A model generated the notes under the pieces. That model was given only the letters and a program-made list of their open reading frames with translations. It was not told the origin of the DNA and searched no databases. DNA of 64,000 nucleotides, from contig NC_044976.1 of NCBI RefSeq assembly GCF_008728515.1, forward strand, positions 209,437,467 through 209,501,466, written 5' to 3'. Position numbers and translations under genes: made by a program. The stretch is from Papio anubis (lineage: Eukaryota > Chordata > Mammalia > Primates > Cercopithecidae). Below are positions 1 to 12,639 of the stretch, piece by piece (position 1 is the first letter of the stretch; the number at the start of each line of letters is the position of its first letter).

Positions 1-424
1 AATGGGCTGAGAAGATACATAAAATAAAACAAAGCCATATATATCACACACACACACACATAACAAAGCTACATATATATAGCTTTGATCTCAAGGAGAG
101 AAGTAGTTTAAATCAAAGTTTTTTATACATTTGGAAATCATAGAATTTTTATACACTAAAGGAAAATGCGTTGTTCCGAACTCTACCCTATACCACTCCT
201 CCTGTTTAATATCTAGTTAGGGTCAAAGCCAGCACCAGGCACTCAGGGGCAGACAGGACAGGGAAGGCAAGACCTCCAAGTTAAGTTATAATCCAATTAA
301 TTTGATTTACTGGATGCCTACTATTTAAAGGCACTGGCCTAGAATCTGGAGATGCTAGGTGTAATAAGATCCTGTTTATTTTCTCCAGGTAGGTGAAGAG
401 ATTGGTGACCATGAGCATTGGGGA
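1..424. other. unassigned sequence with short CA run and a small palindrome
   Basis: AT-rich sequence with a (CA)n run at 45-60 and an inverted repeat at 64-87 (CAAAGCTA / TAGCTTTG). Around 305-365 the text resembles the 'cctactatgtgccaggcact' type of ancient L2/MIR sequence, but too weakly to call. No gene recognised. Confidence 0.4.
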
Positions 425-520
425 AGACACACCCTCTCTGGGCCTTAGCTGCCTCACCTGCAAAATGCAAGGATGTGACCCATCGAATTCTACGGTTCCT
501 ACTGAACTAAAAAGTATTTG
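425..520 (+). repeat. MIR SINE fragment
   Basis: The stretch 'cctctctgggccttagctgcctcacctgcaaaatg' followed by a 'ggatgtgaccc...ggttcc' segment follows the MIR core in sense orientation. It is diverged, as expected for a Mesozoic SINE. Confidence 0.55.
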
Positions 521-2047
521 TAAAAGCAAACAAACAAGTAACAGAACGTTGCCGTTCTAGCCATCCCTAGAAAGCAGATATAGCTTTACTTTAAGTTCCA
601 TTTTTTAATAACATTATAAACAAAATAAGGAAAAGAAATATTCACGTTGTTAAGATATTCTTTGTTATTTGTATTAGGACATTGAAAATATATTTGTTTA
701 TGCCAAGTTCTCTTATTCCGTGGAGGACAACAAATAAATCACACAATTGTGTAGCAACTTATCTGAAACAGGGAATCATTTTCCAGGCAAGATGGCGTGA
801 GGTCCCTTTTCTTCCCAACATATTTGTAGACATTTGAATCTCCAATCCCTAGTGGGGATGTTGGAAGAGATGGGGTTGGGGGTTACTTTGGTTAGTGTGG
901 GCTCCCGGGCTCAGCATGCTGGGATTGTCTTCTAACTGGAGTGTGGATGATACAGCAATCAAAGTCGAGTGTAGAACCAGCGGCAGGTGATGGCAGGTCG
1001 GCCAGAAAAGCGAGATTCATTAGGCTACCCAAGGGTGTCAGAGGTGTCCTCAGAGACATAGAGTGAAGAACCACCCACCAGGACACAAGGGAGGCCACAG
1101 TGAGCAAGAGAAGTCAAAGCAGGGGGTGATTCTGGGAAATACCTGGGGCCAGGTAGGTCCAAGCTGAGGGCTGCTGTGGAAGGACCATCAGGTTTAAAGA
1201 GCCTGTCAGGTTATCAAGTAGCTTGTTTACGGTGACCTCATATCCGAGCTCTTCTAGACGAGTCCCAGTGTCAAACGCACTTCTCCAACCTGTCAGATCT
1301 TGTGTCTCAAGTTCATTCCCTGGGTATTCTAAGGCACCTCTGCTTGGCCAGGTACTGGGCTAAGAACCTCCAGTACGGTTGGAACCAAGATGTAGAATCA
1401 CTCCTCTCCAATTACTATCTTGAGAGGCTGACCAATAATTATGATAGAATACTGAGGGATGAACTGTCGAAGCTGGAGCATCTGGTGATTAAAATAGTAA
1501 CTTTAACTCTTTCTTAAAATTATTATAACTACTTTAGTTATAAAGCGATGTTTGTAGAATATAAAGGATTTTAGCAAACTCTTAGAGGGAAAATGGGAAC
1601 TCCCTGTATTGGAAGTATAATGGATTTTTGCTATGCTAACATGAGATTTCCCCTCTGGACAGACTTCCACTGAGACCTCCTGCCAATTTCCTTTATTTGG
1701 TCTTCATTTATTTCATATTCTACTCCCTTATGAGGAAGACCCCTTGTTACCAAAAGATCCATATCACAAAGAAGGGGGTGCTGTGATTGGAAAGTATCTC
1801 TAGTACATTACATCCAATTGTCAAAATATATTTTGTAGAGACAGAGGTTTTTAGAATGGATGGATGGAGAAGGGAGCGGCAGATCTGGACTCAGATCCTG
1901 GGGTTAGACACAATTGTCCCTGGCTGCCTGTGTTTCAAGATACATTTCCAGTCAGAGGATTATCTTATATTTGTTCCTTATGGGGAATTTTCATTAGCTT
2001 CCAAATGATAATAGAGATATAAAAAAAAAATGTTTATTGAAGACATT
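521..2047. other. unassigned, no gene seen
   Basis: Mostly single-copy-looking sequence. The open frames here (about 60-75 codons, both strands) show no recognisable domain and no splice-site context that I could defend. Old repeats may be present but are too diverged to name by eye. Confidence 0.4.
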
Positions 2048-2683
<636 letters not shown>

Positions 2684-3192
2684 TTCCCTAAGGTCATGAA
2701 CACATTCTGAAGAAGGCCAGCAACAACTACTGAAACGGGCAGTATCCTCGTCAAAAGCAGTCACACACTGCCCTCTGGTGGCCATATGAGAAAATGGCAT
2801 GAGTGCTGCAGGGCTCCGTAACTTTGTCTCCAAAAGATCACATTTAAAAGTGAGGTGTCTTCTAAGAATTCTGATTAGATCCAAAACAAATTGTGTAAGA
2901 GTCAATGCTTTGGGGGTGCCTCCTAGTGGAAGTCTTTGTTTTGTCATTGCACGTTATGAAAAAATAGGTCTCTCCCCAGTACACCATTTCAGGGAGTATT
3001 TTTGTTGAGCAGCTGAATGAGGCTTTGGATTCTAGAGCAGAAAATGGAGACAAGTTTGCAGTCTCACCACCTTAGCAGGATGAGGGGTGGGGCAGTGTTG
3101 AGAGTAACTGGCTTACATCACAGCTATGTATGTCTGCTTTAAAGATAATAGAAAACTAAATCAAAGTATATTGATGGAATCCTTCTGATTTG
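2684..3192. other. unassigned sequence between Alus
   Basis: No gene recognised. It includes the two CTCF-like motifs near 2.77 and 2.92 kb. The open frames on both strands are 63-110 codons and have no identifiable domain. Confidence 0.4.
2769..2784 (-). promoter_or_regulatory. CTCF-like motif
   Basis: The bases tgccctctggtggcc fit the reverse complement of the CTCF core (GCCmyCTrsTGG) at every core position. A second near-match, tgcctcctagtgg, lies at 2917-2929. Motif only; occupancy is unknown. Confidence 0.35.
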
Positions 3193-3199
3193 TTTTATT

Positions 3200-3254
<55 letters not shown>

Positions 3255-3257
3255 TTT
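3193..3257 (+). repeat. (ATTT)n microsatellite
   Basis: About 65 bp of ATTT/TTTA tetranucleotide units, nearly uninterrupted. It joins directly to the minus-strand Alu that follows, so it represents the expanded and mutated A-tail of that Alu. Confidence 0.95.
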
Positions 3258-3405
3258 TGAGACGAAGCCTCACTCTGCTGCCCAGGCTAGAGTGCAGCGG
3301 CACGATCTCGACTCACTGTAACTTCTGCCGCCTGGGTTCAAGCTATTCTCCTGCTTCAGCCTCCCGAGTAGCCAGGATTATAGGCGTGAGCCACCGTGCC
3401 AGGCT
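3258..3405 (-). mobile_element. truncated Alu, minus strand
   Basis: Starts with the tgagacgaagcctcactctgc type of Alu 3' end read in reverse. It runs through 'cctcccgagtagccaggattataggcgtgagccaccgtgcc' but lacks the expected internal 130-150 bp, so the two monomers are fused by an internal deletion. Confidence 0.8.
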
Positions 3406-3977
<572 letters not shown>

Positions 3978-4129
3978 CTACCAGCCAAATCTGATTTCTC
4001 TGCAAAAGTGGAGCTCAGTTGCTGTCATCTTCAGGCAGTTTCCTACGCTGGAATAATTCACCAGCCTTCTAGCACTTTCACTTTATCCTTCTTAGGATAG
4101 CAGGCACTTCATACCATGTCCGATCTCCT

Positions 4130-4222
4130 TCTGTAGACTGGGAGCTTCTCTCAGGCTATGGTGCAGCCCTCTGTTCAGCTCCTAGCTCTGGACCTAGCAT
4201 ACAGTAGACACTCAACAAAGAT
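4130..4222 (+). repeat. L2 3'-end fragment
   Basis: The text 'gtagactgggagcttc... ctagcatacagtagacactcaacaaag' follows the conserved L2 3' end (the 'dependence on gtaagctccttgag...tagtaggcactcaataaat' pattern). Diverged. Confidence 0.5.
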
Positions 4223-4236
4223 TTGAGAATCACAGT

Positions 4237-4546
4237 TGGTCAGGCGTGGGGGCTCATGTTTGTAATCCCAGAACTCTGGGAGGTCAGATTGGCGGAGGGA
4301 TTGCTTGAGCCCAGGAGCTGGGGCCCAGCCTGGGCAACACGGTGAAATCCTATCTCTACAAAAAGTTAAGAAAGTATCTGGGTGTGGTGGCACATGCCTG
4401 TGGTCCCAGCTACTCAGGAGGCTAAGGTGGGAAGATAACTTAATCCCGGGAAGTCCAAGCTGCAGTTAGCCATGATTACATCTCTACACTTCAGCCTGGT
4501 TAATAGAGCAAGACCTTGTCTTAAAACAAAATAAAACAAGAAACAC
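4237..4546 (+). mobile_element. full-length AluJ
   Basis: Diverged dimeric Alu (tggtcaggcgtgggggctcatg...) with the 'gcctgggcaacacggtgaaatcc' left arm and an interrupted A-rich tail. Many substitutions put it in the old AluJ class. Confidence 0.88.
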
Positions 4547-4549
4547 AAT

Positions 4550-4935
4550 TAATCTAAATGAGTTACTCACTGTTGCAGAGAACTCTAGTTGTCCAGCAAA
4601 ATCCATTCTCCCCTCCTCTGCACAAACAGCTGTACCACATTTCCCAGACTCCCTTGTGTTGTGTAGTCATGTGACCACTTCTTGTCAATGGAAGGGGAGT
4701 GGGACTCATGGGAGCCACTGCCGGTCTAGGCCCATAAAATCCCCCCAAGGGTATTTCTTCATGCTTCTTCTCTTTCTTCTGCTGGATGCAGATGGGGTTG
4801 AAGTCCCAGGGATGGTGAAGGCACCAGGTGAAAGAATTCAGGGTTCCTGAGTGACCACAGGGAGAACTGCCTCCCCAAACTGAGTGCACAACCAATAAAG
4901 CCAGGGGGCAGTGAAATACAGTGTTACATCCCCAG
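4550..4935. repeat. possible ancient LTR, unassigned
   Basis: Contains a composition typical of old mammalian LTRs: a pyrimidine-rich centre, an aataaa signal at 4893-4898, and a closing 'gtgttacatccccagaatatgaagg'. I cannot name the family. The 110-codon minus-strand frame here has no recognisable domain. Confidence 0.25.
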
Positions 4936-5192
4936 AATATGAAGGGTTATTTGGCTATTATCGTAATCTCACTGATAAACCTGCTTAAAAATTTCATTGT
5001 GGGATTAACTTACATAGTTCTTATATCTGTGTCACATTTAAAATGACAAAAATCCATTTGACCTTGCAAGAGCTGCCTTCCATTTGACCCTGCTAATCTG
5101 ACCCCACCACTTTACCTCAGAGAACTTCGATCTCTCAGAATATTTTTATTCTGTGCTCAATAACCTTTGAAATCAGAATTATTATCAACACA

Positions 5193-5491
<299 letters not shown>

Positions 5492-5503
5492 ATTATTATC
5501 AAC

Positions 5504-6380
5504 AATTTAAAATTTTGTTGAGAGCAAACTTCAGTAAGATATTTTAACTCAGTGATTTTTTAACCTATAGAAAGTAAACCAATGTTGTTTATTCACTTTT
5601 ATTTTTAATTTACTAAAATTTGATTTTTTATAGTTTAGAAAACTGAAATTGTTATCAGGATCAATTAAGTAAGTGATTTATGTAAGTGATTTGCCCACAT
5701 AATTTACTGACTATATATTCTCTCTTTTTAAGTTTTTTTAGGAATCATTCTTTCTACTTTTTCATGTGCCCGGGGTCAAATAATACATGTCAAAATGCTT
5801 TTTAATTTATAAAACTTGTACCTAATATATATAGGTACAATATATAATATTGTACAATATTTTTTTTTCATCAGTTCTTTGTCAGTGATACATTTTACCA
5901 TGTGAAGTTTTCACCGCCATTATTAGTTTTGTTTTGGGTGGACTATTTTTGCCGTAATACTCACAATAGAGGTCAAGGTGTCCCGGGGGCCAACACGGTG
6001 AGGTCAAAGCATTCCACTTCGTTCACTTAGAGATTCAATCGTGACCCGGTTTAGGAACGTGCTACTTGCCCAAAAGTCTCCACAATCCTCCCCCTTTGCC
6101 CACCAATTTAGGATATAAAAGAGGATTTTCTCAGACCTTCTTCCAATGCGCAGACAGATGAAAGATGACACAGAGGTTCTTATCATTCTGCTGAGGAATT
6201 GAAAGCAGGTTTCCCATTCCAATGTCCCCGTTTGGAACCCCGGCTTTTGTCCCCTCTCTGAGAATGAACAATCACCAAGAAAAGAGAGGCTGCAGTAGGT
6301 GAAGGGATGCCCAGTGCACCGGAGGAGAAGTCCGTCCCTCCTGCCTCCTTCAGCTTGGAGTTTAGGGTAGGGAGAGAGCC
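5504..6380. other. single-copy-looking sequence with AT-rich palindromes
   Basis: Low-GC flank, then a more GC-rich portion from about 5930. At 5816-5840 TTGTACCT / AGGTACAA forms an inverted repeat, followed by aatattgtacaatatt. No gene or repeat family recognised. Confidence 0.4.
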
Positions 6381-6880
6381 CTGTTCGTTACATGCGGTTT
6401 TCATTCCTTTCTTTTTCTTCAAAACAGAGACTCAGTTTTATTAGGAAAACAATTTGCCAGACAAACTAGACGTCTATTATTCCTAACTTCTCCTGCAGCT
6501 AAGAGGGACCGGACAAAGTTCAAGCTGATTAGCTGTGAGCAGAAGGACTGAGAGGGTCTTTGGGGAGGGTGCTTTAGGTGGAACTGACCCAGCCGTGCCG
6601 CCCCTTTGTCCTTCTTTCCTCCTCCTTTTCCTCTGAAAAGCAGTCTCCGTGGGCCCTGAGACAGCCTTCAGGATGGAAACCAGCTACGAAGATGGTGGGG
6701 GAGAAAGATGTCATGCTGGCTGAGTGCCTTGGGGGGCCACCCAGGGGCAGCACGGAGACCACCTCCAGAGCTCCTTCATGGGAGAAAGGAAAAGCTCTTT
6801 CTCTCTCTTCTCTGTGGCGCTGTTATTCTGGGTTTTCTGCTATGTGTAGGCAAAACTAATCCTAACCAAGACACCAGCTT
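6381..6880 (+). repeat. possible ancient LTR, unassigned
   Basis: The right end 'gctgttattctgggttttctgctatgtgtaggcaaaactaatcctaacc' matches the style of mammalian-wide LTR 3' ends ('...ttctgttacatgcagcc-aaa-ctaatcctaac'). The rest is too diverged to name. The frames at 6578-6974 lie within it and have no known domain. Confidence 0.3.
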
Positions 6881-7351
6881 TTCGTTGAATCAGTGTGTGA
6901 ACTTGAACCAGACAATTTTTTCCCTGGGACTTATTCGTTCTACACAAGAGGCAGGGGTGCGGTGCTCTGCATAATTCTGAAGATCCAGAGTTTTTTCCTG
7001 GCCCACGTCCATGTTCACTTCTAATTGTTACAGTGCCTACATTACCATTTAGGGGACTATCCACTCCCTGCAATTCCATATGGTTAAGTGAGGCTGACAC
7101 CACTTTCTGGCTGCAGGGGACAGGACAGGTAGGAACAGATATTGGAGGAACCACTGGTGTCTTGAGCGTGTGCTGTGCAGGGGGTAATGTCTGCACTGTC
7201 TGCACCCCACGTGGGCCCCATGTGTGAGCATTGACATAGGCTCAGCTGCTCGGGAAAGGGTCCACCTGTGTCTTCCCCAGGAAGACAGTCCCGACCTTGA
7301 ATCACCATCCTGCCTGACCATCCCCGTGGCAAACTCTTACTTCTCAGCATC
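6881..7351. other. unassigned, no gene seen
   Basis: Moderate-GC sequence leading into the CA/CG tract. Overlapping frames occur on both strands (up to 121 codons on the minus strand) with no recognisable domain; such overlap is expected where stops are rare by composition. Confidence 0.35.
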
Positions 7352-7566
7352 CACACACACACACGCGTGCACACGCACACACACACACGCGTGCACGCAC
7401 ACACATGTGCACACGCACGCTCACACACGCGCACATACACACGCACACGCTCACACACGCACGCACACACGCACGCACACACGCACACACACGCACGCAC
7501 ATACACACACACGCACGCACATATACACACACGCACGTGCACACACACACACGCATGCACACACAC
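7352..7566. repeat. long alternating CA/CG dinucleotide tract
   Basis: About 215 bp of almost strict purine/pyrimidine alternation, mixing CA, CG and TG steps (for example acacgcgtgcacacgcac), with interruptions such as gctcac. CpG is unusually frequent for a CA repeat. The Cys/Val- or His/Thr-rich frames across it on both strands are composition artefacts. Confidence 0.95.
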
Positions 7567-8464
7567 CCTGACATCACAGATAGAGACCATGGGGGTGGGG
7601 TAAGAGAAGTGTCCGTGGGAAGAGGAGATCTATAGGCTACACACAGGAATTTAGGCTTGAGCTAAGTTTGAGGTTTTCCCAGGGGCATCCCTTGGGGGAC
7701 AGGGTGGAAGGAGAGACTGGGCCTCTACGTGTTCTGCTCACCTGCCTCCCCCTGCACCATCTCCTCCATGCTGGGTACCTGGATGGATCATTACTCCAGT
7801 GATTTCTATCAGACGCCACAGTTGCCCCCTCTCAAGGTGCTGGGGCCTATCTGCAGCTCAACATGCTTGGCCGGGGCCTGCAGCACTGTGTCCACCTACT
7901 CCTGGCCCAGCTGGAGCATCCAGAGCCCACTGAGGCAGAGTCTGAGGGTGAGGAGGCCTGGAGATGAGTGCAAGTGAGCATGTAGGGAAGGGATAGGGCT
8001 GGACCATACAGAGCAGAGCTGCCAGAAACTGGAGAGGGGACACAGCAGTGATAAACTCAGCCCAACTATGTGGTAGACTGCAGTCTAGGAAGACGTCCTG
8101 GGAGTGGGACATTGACTGGGCTTCTCTGATAGGCAGGGGGAAGGTTTTGTCATTGGAAGGCACGTGGAATGTCAGTCATGTTGATGTTTACTCTGAAGTG
8201 GGGAGGGGAGCAGCCTGACCCCTGAGACCTGGCTGGACATTGCTGTTGAGGTTCCAGTCAGATTTCTCAGCAGGATGCTGTCCACACCTTCTGTACATCC
8301 TGGGGTTCCCTTACCTGAGTCTCCTCCCTGATTAGAAGACTGCAAATGACCCTGTGGACTACTGTCTACACACCCCCCTACCCCATGACCCTCCATAGAT
8401 GTACAGAATTTCACCAACCCTGCCTCCCTACAGCCCCTGTGGAAGGCCTGGGTGCAGCCAGGGT
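7567..8464. other. unassigned, no gene seen
   Basis: Moderate-GC single-copy-looking sequence. Open frames reach about 100 codons on either strand without a recognisable domain. I see no convincing exon/intron structure. Confidence 0.35.
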
Positions 8465-8670
8465 CCCACCTTGGAATAGACAGATGTAGGTTCAGACCCA
8501 GCTCCTCCTCCTTACCACTTATGTGACTCTGGGCAAAGCCACTGTGCCTCTCAGTGTCTCCCCAAGCCTCCTCTCCTGCACAATGGAGATCATCCTGGCA
8601 TCAACTCCCTAGGGATGTCATCAGGCATGTGTGAGATAACACTTGAGAAACCTGTGGGCTGGTATCGCAT
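8465..8670 (+). repeat. MIR SINE, near full-length
   Basis: Follows the MIR order in sense: 'ggttcagacccagctcctcc... ccacttatgtgactctgggcaaagccactgtgcctctcagtgtctcc... cacaatggagatcatcctggcatc... gtgtgagataacac'. Confidence 0.75.
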
Positions 8671-8949
8671 GTAGGTAATGGACAAATTAGACATGAAATG
8701 CATGAAGGGATGGTAGGAATTATCCTGGAACACAACTAAAAAGAGGCCTGGGTTCCTGCCATGTGATCTCTGAAATGTCCCATTCCTCCTGGCCTCATTT
8801 TCCTGTGTGTACTATTAGAGGGCTGAAATTTAATAAATTTTGATATTGTCATCCTCATAAAAGCTTGCAATGGTTAAATGTGTGTTTAGATTCAGACCTA
8901 AGGGCCACATCTCAGCCTATGTGATAGGAGCCACCTCAATGGCTCCAAA

Positions 8950-9512
8950 AGGTTCCCCCACTTCCTGGTGGACACATCCTTGTGTCATGTCCTCCCCTGG
9001 AGTGTGGACTGACTCAGTGACTCACTTCTAACCAATAGAGTATGGCAGAAGGGATGAGATGTCACTTCCAAGATTCAGTTATAAAATGACTGTGACTAGT
9101 ATCTTGCTGTTTCCCTTCTCTGTTCTCCTTTCCTTTCTCTGTGTTGTCCTCTCTCTGTCTCTCCCTCTCTCAGATCCCTGACTCTGGGGAATCAGCTGCT
9201 GCGTTATGAGCTTTCCTATGGAGAGGCTCATGTGTCCTAGGAAATAGAGAGGGCAATGGACAGAGGGGAGATCAGGCCATCAGTCCTAACTGAATCCTTC
9301 CAGTAACTATATGAGTGAGCTTAGCATTGGATCCAGCCCCACTTGAGCCTCAGTTGAGACCACAGCCCCAGCCTCCTCAGAGATATCATGGCAGAAGCAC
9401 CCAGATAAGTCCTGCTGGATTCCCAGGCCTGGAAAAAGGAAGATCTACATGTTCATTGTAAGCCTCTAAGATTGGGGTAATGCTTTCATACAGCTGTAGA
9501 TCACTAACACAG
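8950..9512 (+). mobile_element. MLT1-like MaLR LTR
   Basis: Contains the ordered blocks typical of old MaLR LTRs: 'gtggactgactcagtgactcacttctaaccaatagagtatggcagaag', 'gtcacttccaagattcagttataaaatgactgtg', a CT-rich zone, and the end 'taagcctctaagattggggtaat...tagatcactaacac'. Sense orientation. The start is approximate. No internal retroviral region follows, so it is a solo LTR. Confidence 0.6.
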
Positions 9513-9529
9513 GGACATCCAGAATCCAC

Positions 9530-9965
9530 CCCTGCCTTTACCCTCCCTCCCCTCCTCTACTCACAAACCCTCTCCAGCCACACTGGCCTTCTTTCTGCCT
9601 CCTCTCTGGCCAAACTCACTTTTTTCTGGACTTTTTGGCCATTGATTCTTCCCATGGCATACTGGTCTCAGTCTTTTGCAGGGGTGGTCCCAATTATCCT
9701 TCTCAGCATAAATGTCACCTCAGTGAGGTCTTTTCAGACCCATCTCCCACCCTTGAAGTGATCTTCATCTCCCCTTCATAGCACTGTGCTTTATTTCAAT
9801 TTTATGCTCGCACTTTTCTTCTGTTTTAATGGTCTGTCCCTCCTCCCCTCCAGATTGTGAGCTCCTGGAGGACAAGGGTCATGTCATTCATTCACTCAGA
9901 GACCCTGACCATACTTAGCCCTGGAACAAGATAAGTGCTTGGGACCTAGTTACTGAATGAGTAAA
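9530..9965 (+). repeat. L2 LINE 3' fragment
   Basis: Includes the L2 landmarks 'ataaatgtcacctcagtgaggtcttttcagacc' and 'cagattgtgagctcctggaggacaagggtcatgtc...cttagccctgga...gtgcttgggac...actgaatgagtaaatgag'. Sense orientation. Confidence 0.7.
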
Positions 9966-10703
9966 TGAGAGGATCTCAAGGCCCTCGTCCCAACTTTCCT
10001 CCATCTGACCAGCTCACACTGTGGAGATGAAAGCTCACAACAGGAAGTGAGGTCTGGTTGGTGGCAAGAAAATGGCCAGAATGACCCGTGGGTGGCTCCT
10101 CCCTGGCTCCAGTTGCTCCAGCAGAGCACTGTGGGCACTGCCTCCCTGGAGGCCAGTGCTAGCCCTGCACCCAAGGGAGGACAACCATGAGCAAAACACC
10201 TTTGTGGAGTGACTTCAAGGCATCAGCTCTCTCAGGTCCTAGCAGGGCAAAGGAGCAACACCCATGAGATCCAGAGTCATCGATGGGAGCCTTAGAACAT
10301 TTTCTTGTCCCTTTACTGCCAGCACTGGTACTGGGGTCCAGTTCACTCACGAGGCCACATCACTATAGTCAGGTCAATGACTCTGCCTCAGCTTCCAAAT
10401 GAAGCTCCCGAGGCTCGAACAGGTGGTCTTTGTCTTTGTTCAAGGATGACACATACAGTGCTCCGCCACATCCTTCTGTATCCCAAGTCTCAGTCCTCCA
10501 AGCTCCCACACCTGTCTCTCCTGCCAGCCCTTTAGACCTGATTATCTGCCCACAGCACCTCCCAGCCTGGACCTACCACTGCACTCCAGCCTGGGCGATC
10601 AGGTATTTTCCAGAATCAGCCTCCTGCTTTGCCTTCTCTGTTTTCTTAGTCTCCATCATTGTCCTAATGTGTGTTACTTTACTCTAAGTCTCAGGGAACA
10701 CCT
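9966..10703. other. unassigned, with an isolated Alu-identical 24-mer
   Basis: No gene recognised. At 10575-10600 the sequence cactgcactccagcctgggcga is identical to the Alu right-arm end, yet neither flank is Alu and there is no A tail. Confidence 0.4.
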
Positions 10704-10707
10704 CTGA

Positions 10708-11002
<295 letters not shown>

Positions 11003-11015
11003 TGATAATGCTTTT

Positions 11016-11282
11016 GGTAGTCCATTGGCTCTCCCTTTTCTGGCCAATCTGCCATCATCTGCTCTTGGTTCTGTGCACAGCCTTGACTGCGGTCACCTGC
11101 AACTCTGGGTAAGAAACCTTCCCAGCATGCTAACTCTGCCACATTAACCAAGCTAGCCCCTGTACACTCCATCATCCCCACATAGGATAGGGTTTTAGAT
11201 GTCTACAAATGTGTAGGGAAGAAAAGGGGTCTCATCCTATCTTAGCTAGAAAATGATTATGAATTCCTGACAAATTGGTTTT
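11016..11282. other. unassigned spacer
   Basis: Short single-copy-looking interval between the Alu and the RPS7 pseudogene. Nothing recognised. Confidence 0.4.
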
Positions 11283-11296
11283 AAAATGTGGTTTTA

Positions 11297-11963
11297 CTCT
11301 TCCTAAGGTGGCACTCAGCAAGAAGAAGGCCATGTTCAGTCGAATGCCAGGATCACGAAGCCCAAGAGCAAGAAGCCAGACAAGTTCAAAATCCGATATC
11401 TCCCAGGCTCTTCTGGAGCTGGAGATTAACTTGGACCTCAAGGCTCAGTTCAGGGAGCTGAATATTACAGCAGCCAAGGAAACTGAAGATGATGGTGGGG
11501 AAAGCTATCATAATCTTTGTTCCCATTGCTCACCTGAAATCTTTCCAGAAAATCCAAGTCTGGCTAGTACGTGAATTGGAGAAAAAGTTTAGGGGGAAGC
11601 ATGTTGTCTTTATTGCTCAGAGGAGAATTCTGCCTAAGCCAACCCGAACAGCCATACAAAAAATAAGCAAAAGCATCCCAGGTGCCGTACCCTGAAAGTC
11701 ACGCATGACTCAATCCCCGAGGACTTGGTCTTCCCAAGTGAAATTGTGGACAAGAGAATCCACGTGAAACTGGATGGCAGCATCTCATAAAGGCTCATTT
11801 GGACAAAGCACAGCAAACAATGTGGAACACAACGTTAAAACTTTTTCTGGTGTCTATATGAAGCTCACAGGCAAGGATATAAATTTTGAATTCCCAGTTT
11901 CAACTATGAACAAAAATGACTAGATAAAGTATATTCACAGTAAAAAAAAAAAAAAAAAAAAAA
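11297..11963 (+). pseudogene. RPS7: processed pseudogene of ribosomal protein S7
   Basis: An intronless copy of the eS7 mRNA. It begins with the end of the 5' UTR (ctcttcctaag). The original start codon is at 11332, and homology runs through the coding region to an A tail at 11942-11963. Recognisable eS7 blocks are [68 protein letters not shown], and later [10 protein letters not shown] in another frame. At least two frameshifts (near 11497 and 11662), plus in-frame stops and a small deletion near the C terminus, break the frame. A diverged duplication (about aaaatgtggtttta at 11283-11296, aaaagtggcttat at 11960-11972) supports L1-mediated insertion. It is not the functional gene, which has introns. 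Confidence 0.95.
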
Positions 11964-12181
11964 GTGGCTTATCCTGCTTGGTGGAGTCAGAAAAGTTGAC
12001 AGCAAAAAATAGAATCTGCAAAATTCTGATAGAAACGACAAAGAATCATTTCAACAATATGACCAGTAGACACTTGTCTTTTATGTGTATGACTATCATT
12101 TAAAATATGGAATTTAAGGTAAAGCTAACTCTGTTTTCTAGGGATGGCTGGAATAAGGACATTCTGTTATTTGTTTACTTT

Positions 12182-12479
12182 TTTTTTTTTTTTTTTGAGA
12201 TGGAATCCCGCTCTTGTTGCCCAGGCTGGGGTACAGTGGCACAACCTCAGCTCCCTGCACCCTCTGCCTGCTAAGTTCACGTGATTCTCCTGCCTCAGGC
12301 TCTGGTATAGCTGGGATTACAGGCATGCACCACCACATCCAGCTAATTTTTGTATTTTTAGGAGAGATGGGGTTTCACCATGTTGACCAGGCTGACCTCC
12401 AACTCCTGACCTCAGGTGATCTGCCTGCCTCAGCCTCCCAAAGTGCTGGGTTTATAAGCGTCAGCCACGGCACCTAGCC
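12182..12479 (-). mobile_element. full-length AluS, minus strand
   Basis: T-run, then gagatggaatcccgctcttgttgcc, ending at tcagccacggcacctagcc. Flanking duplication ttgtttactttt / ttgtttgctttt. Confidence 0.92.
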
Positions 12480-12534
12480 TTGTTTGCTTTTTAAAATGCT
12501 TTCTAACCTGAAAAGAACCTTAGAAAGCAAATGG

Positions 12535-12625
12535 TCAAATCCTCACCTTTCGCAGGTGAGGCAGCTAAGGCCCAAAGGAAGGTTGTGTCTTACCTAATGG
12601 CACCAATCCCTTCACCTGTCTTACA
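12535..12625 (-). repeat. MIR SINE fragment, antisense
   Basis: 'cacctttcgcaggtgaggcagctaaggcccaaaggaaggttgtgtcttacctaa' is the reverse-oriented MIR core ('...acagatgaggaaactgaggcccagag'). Confidence 0.55.
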
Positions 12626-12639
12626 AAATGGACATTATC

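Noticed and set aside
7084..7603. Cys/Val-rich and His/Thr-rich open frames up to 168 codons
   Set aside because: They are translations of the CA/CG microsatellite in several frames on both strands; no unique protein signal.
11332..11695. RPS7 as a functional gene
   Set aside because: At least two frameshifts, in-frame stops, no introns and a genomic A tail show a processed pseudogene.
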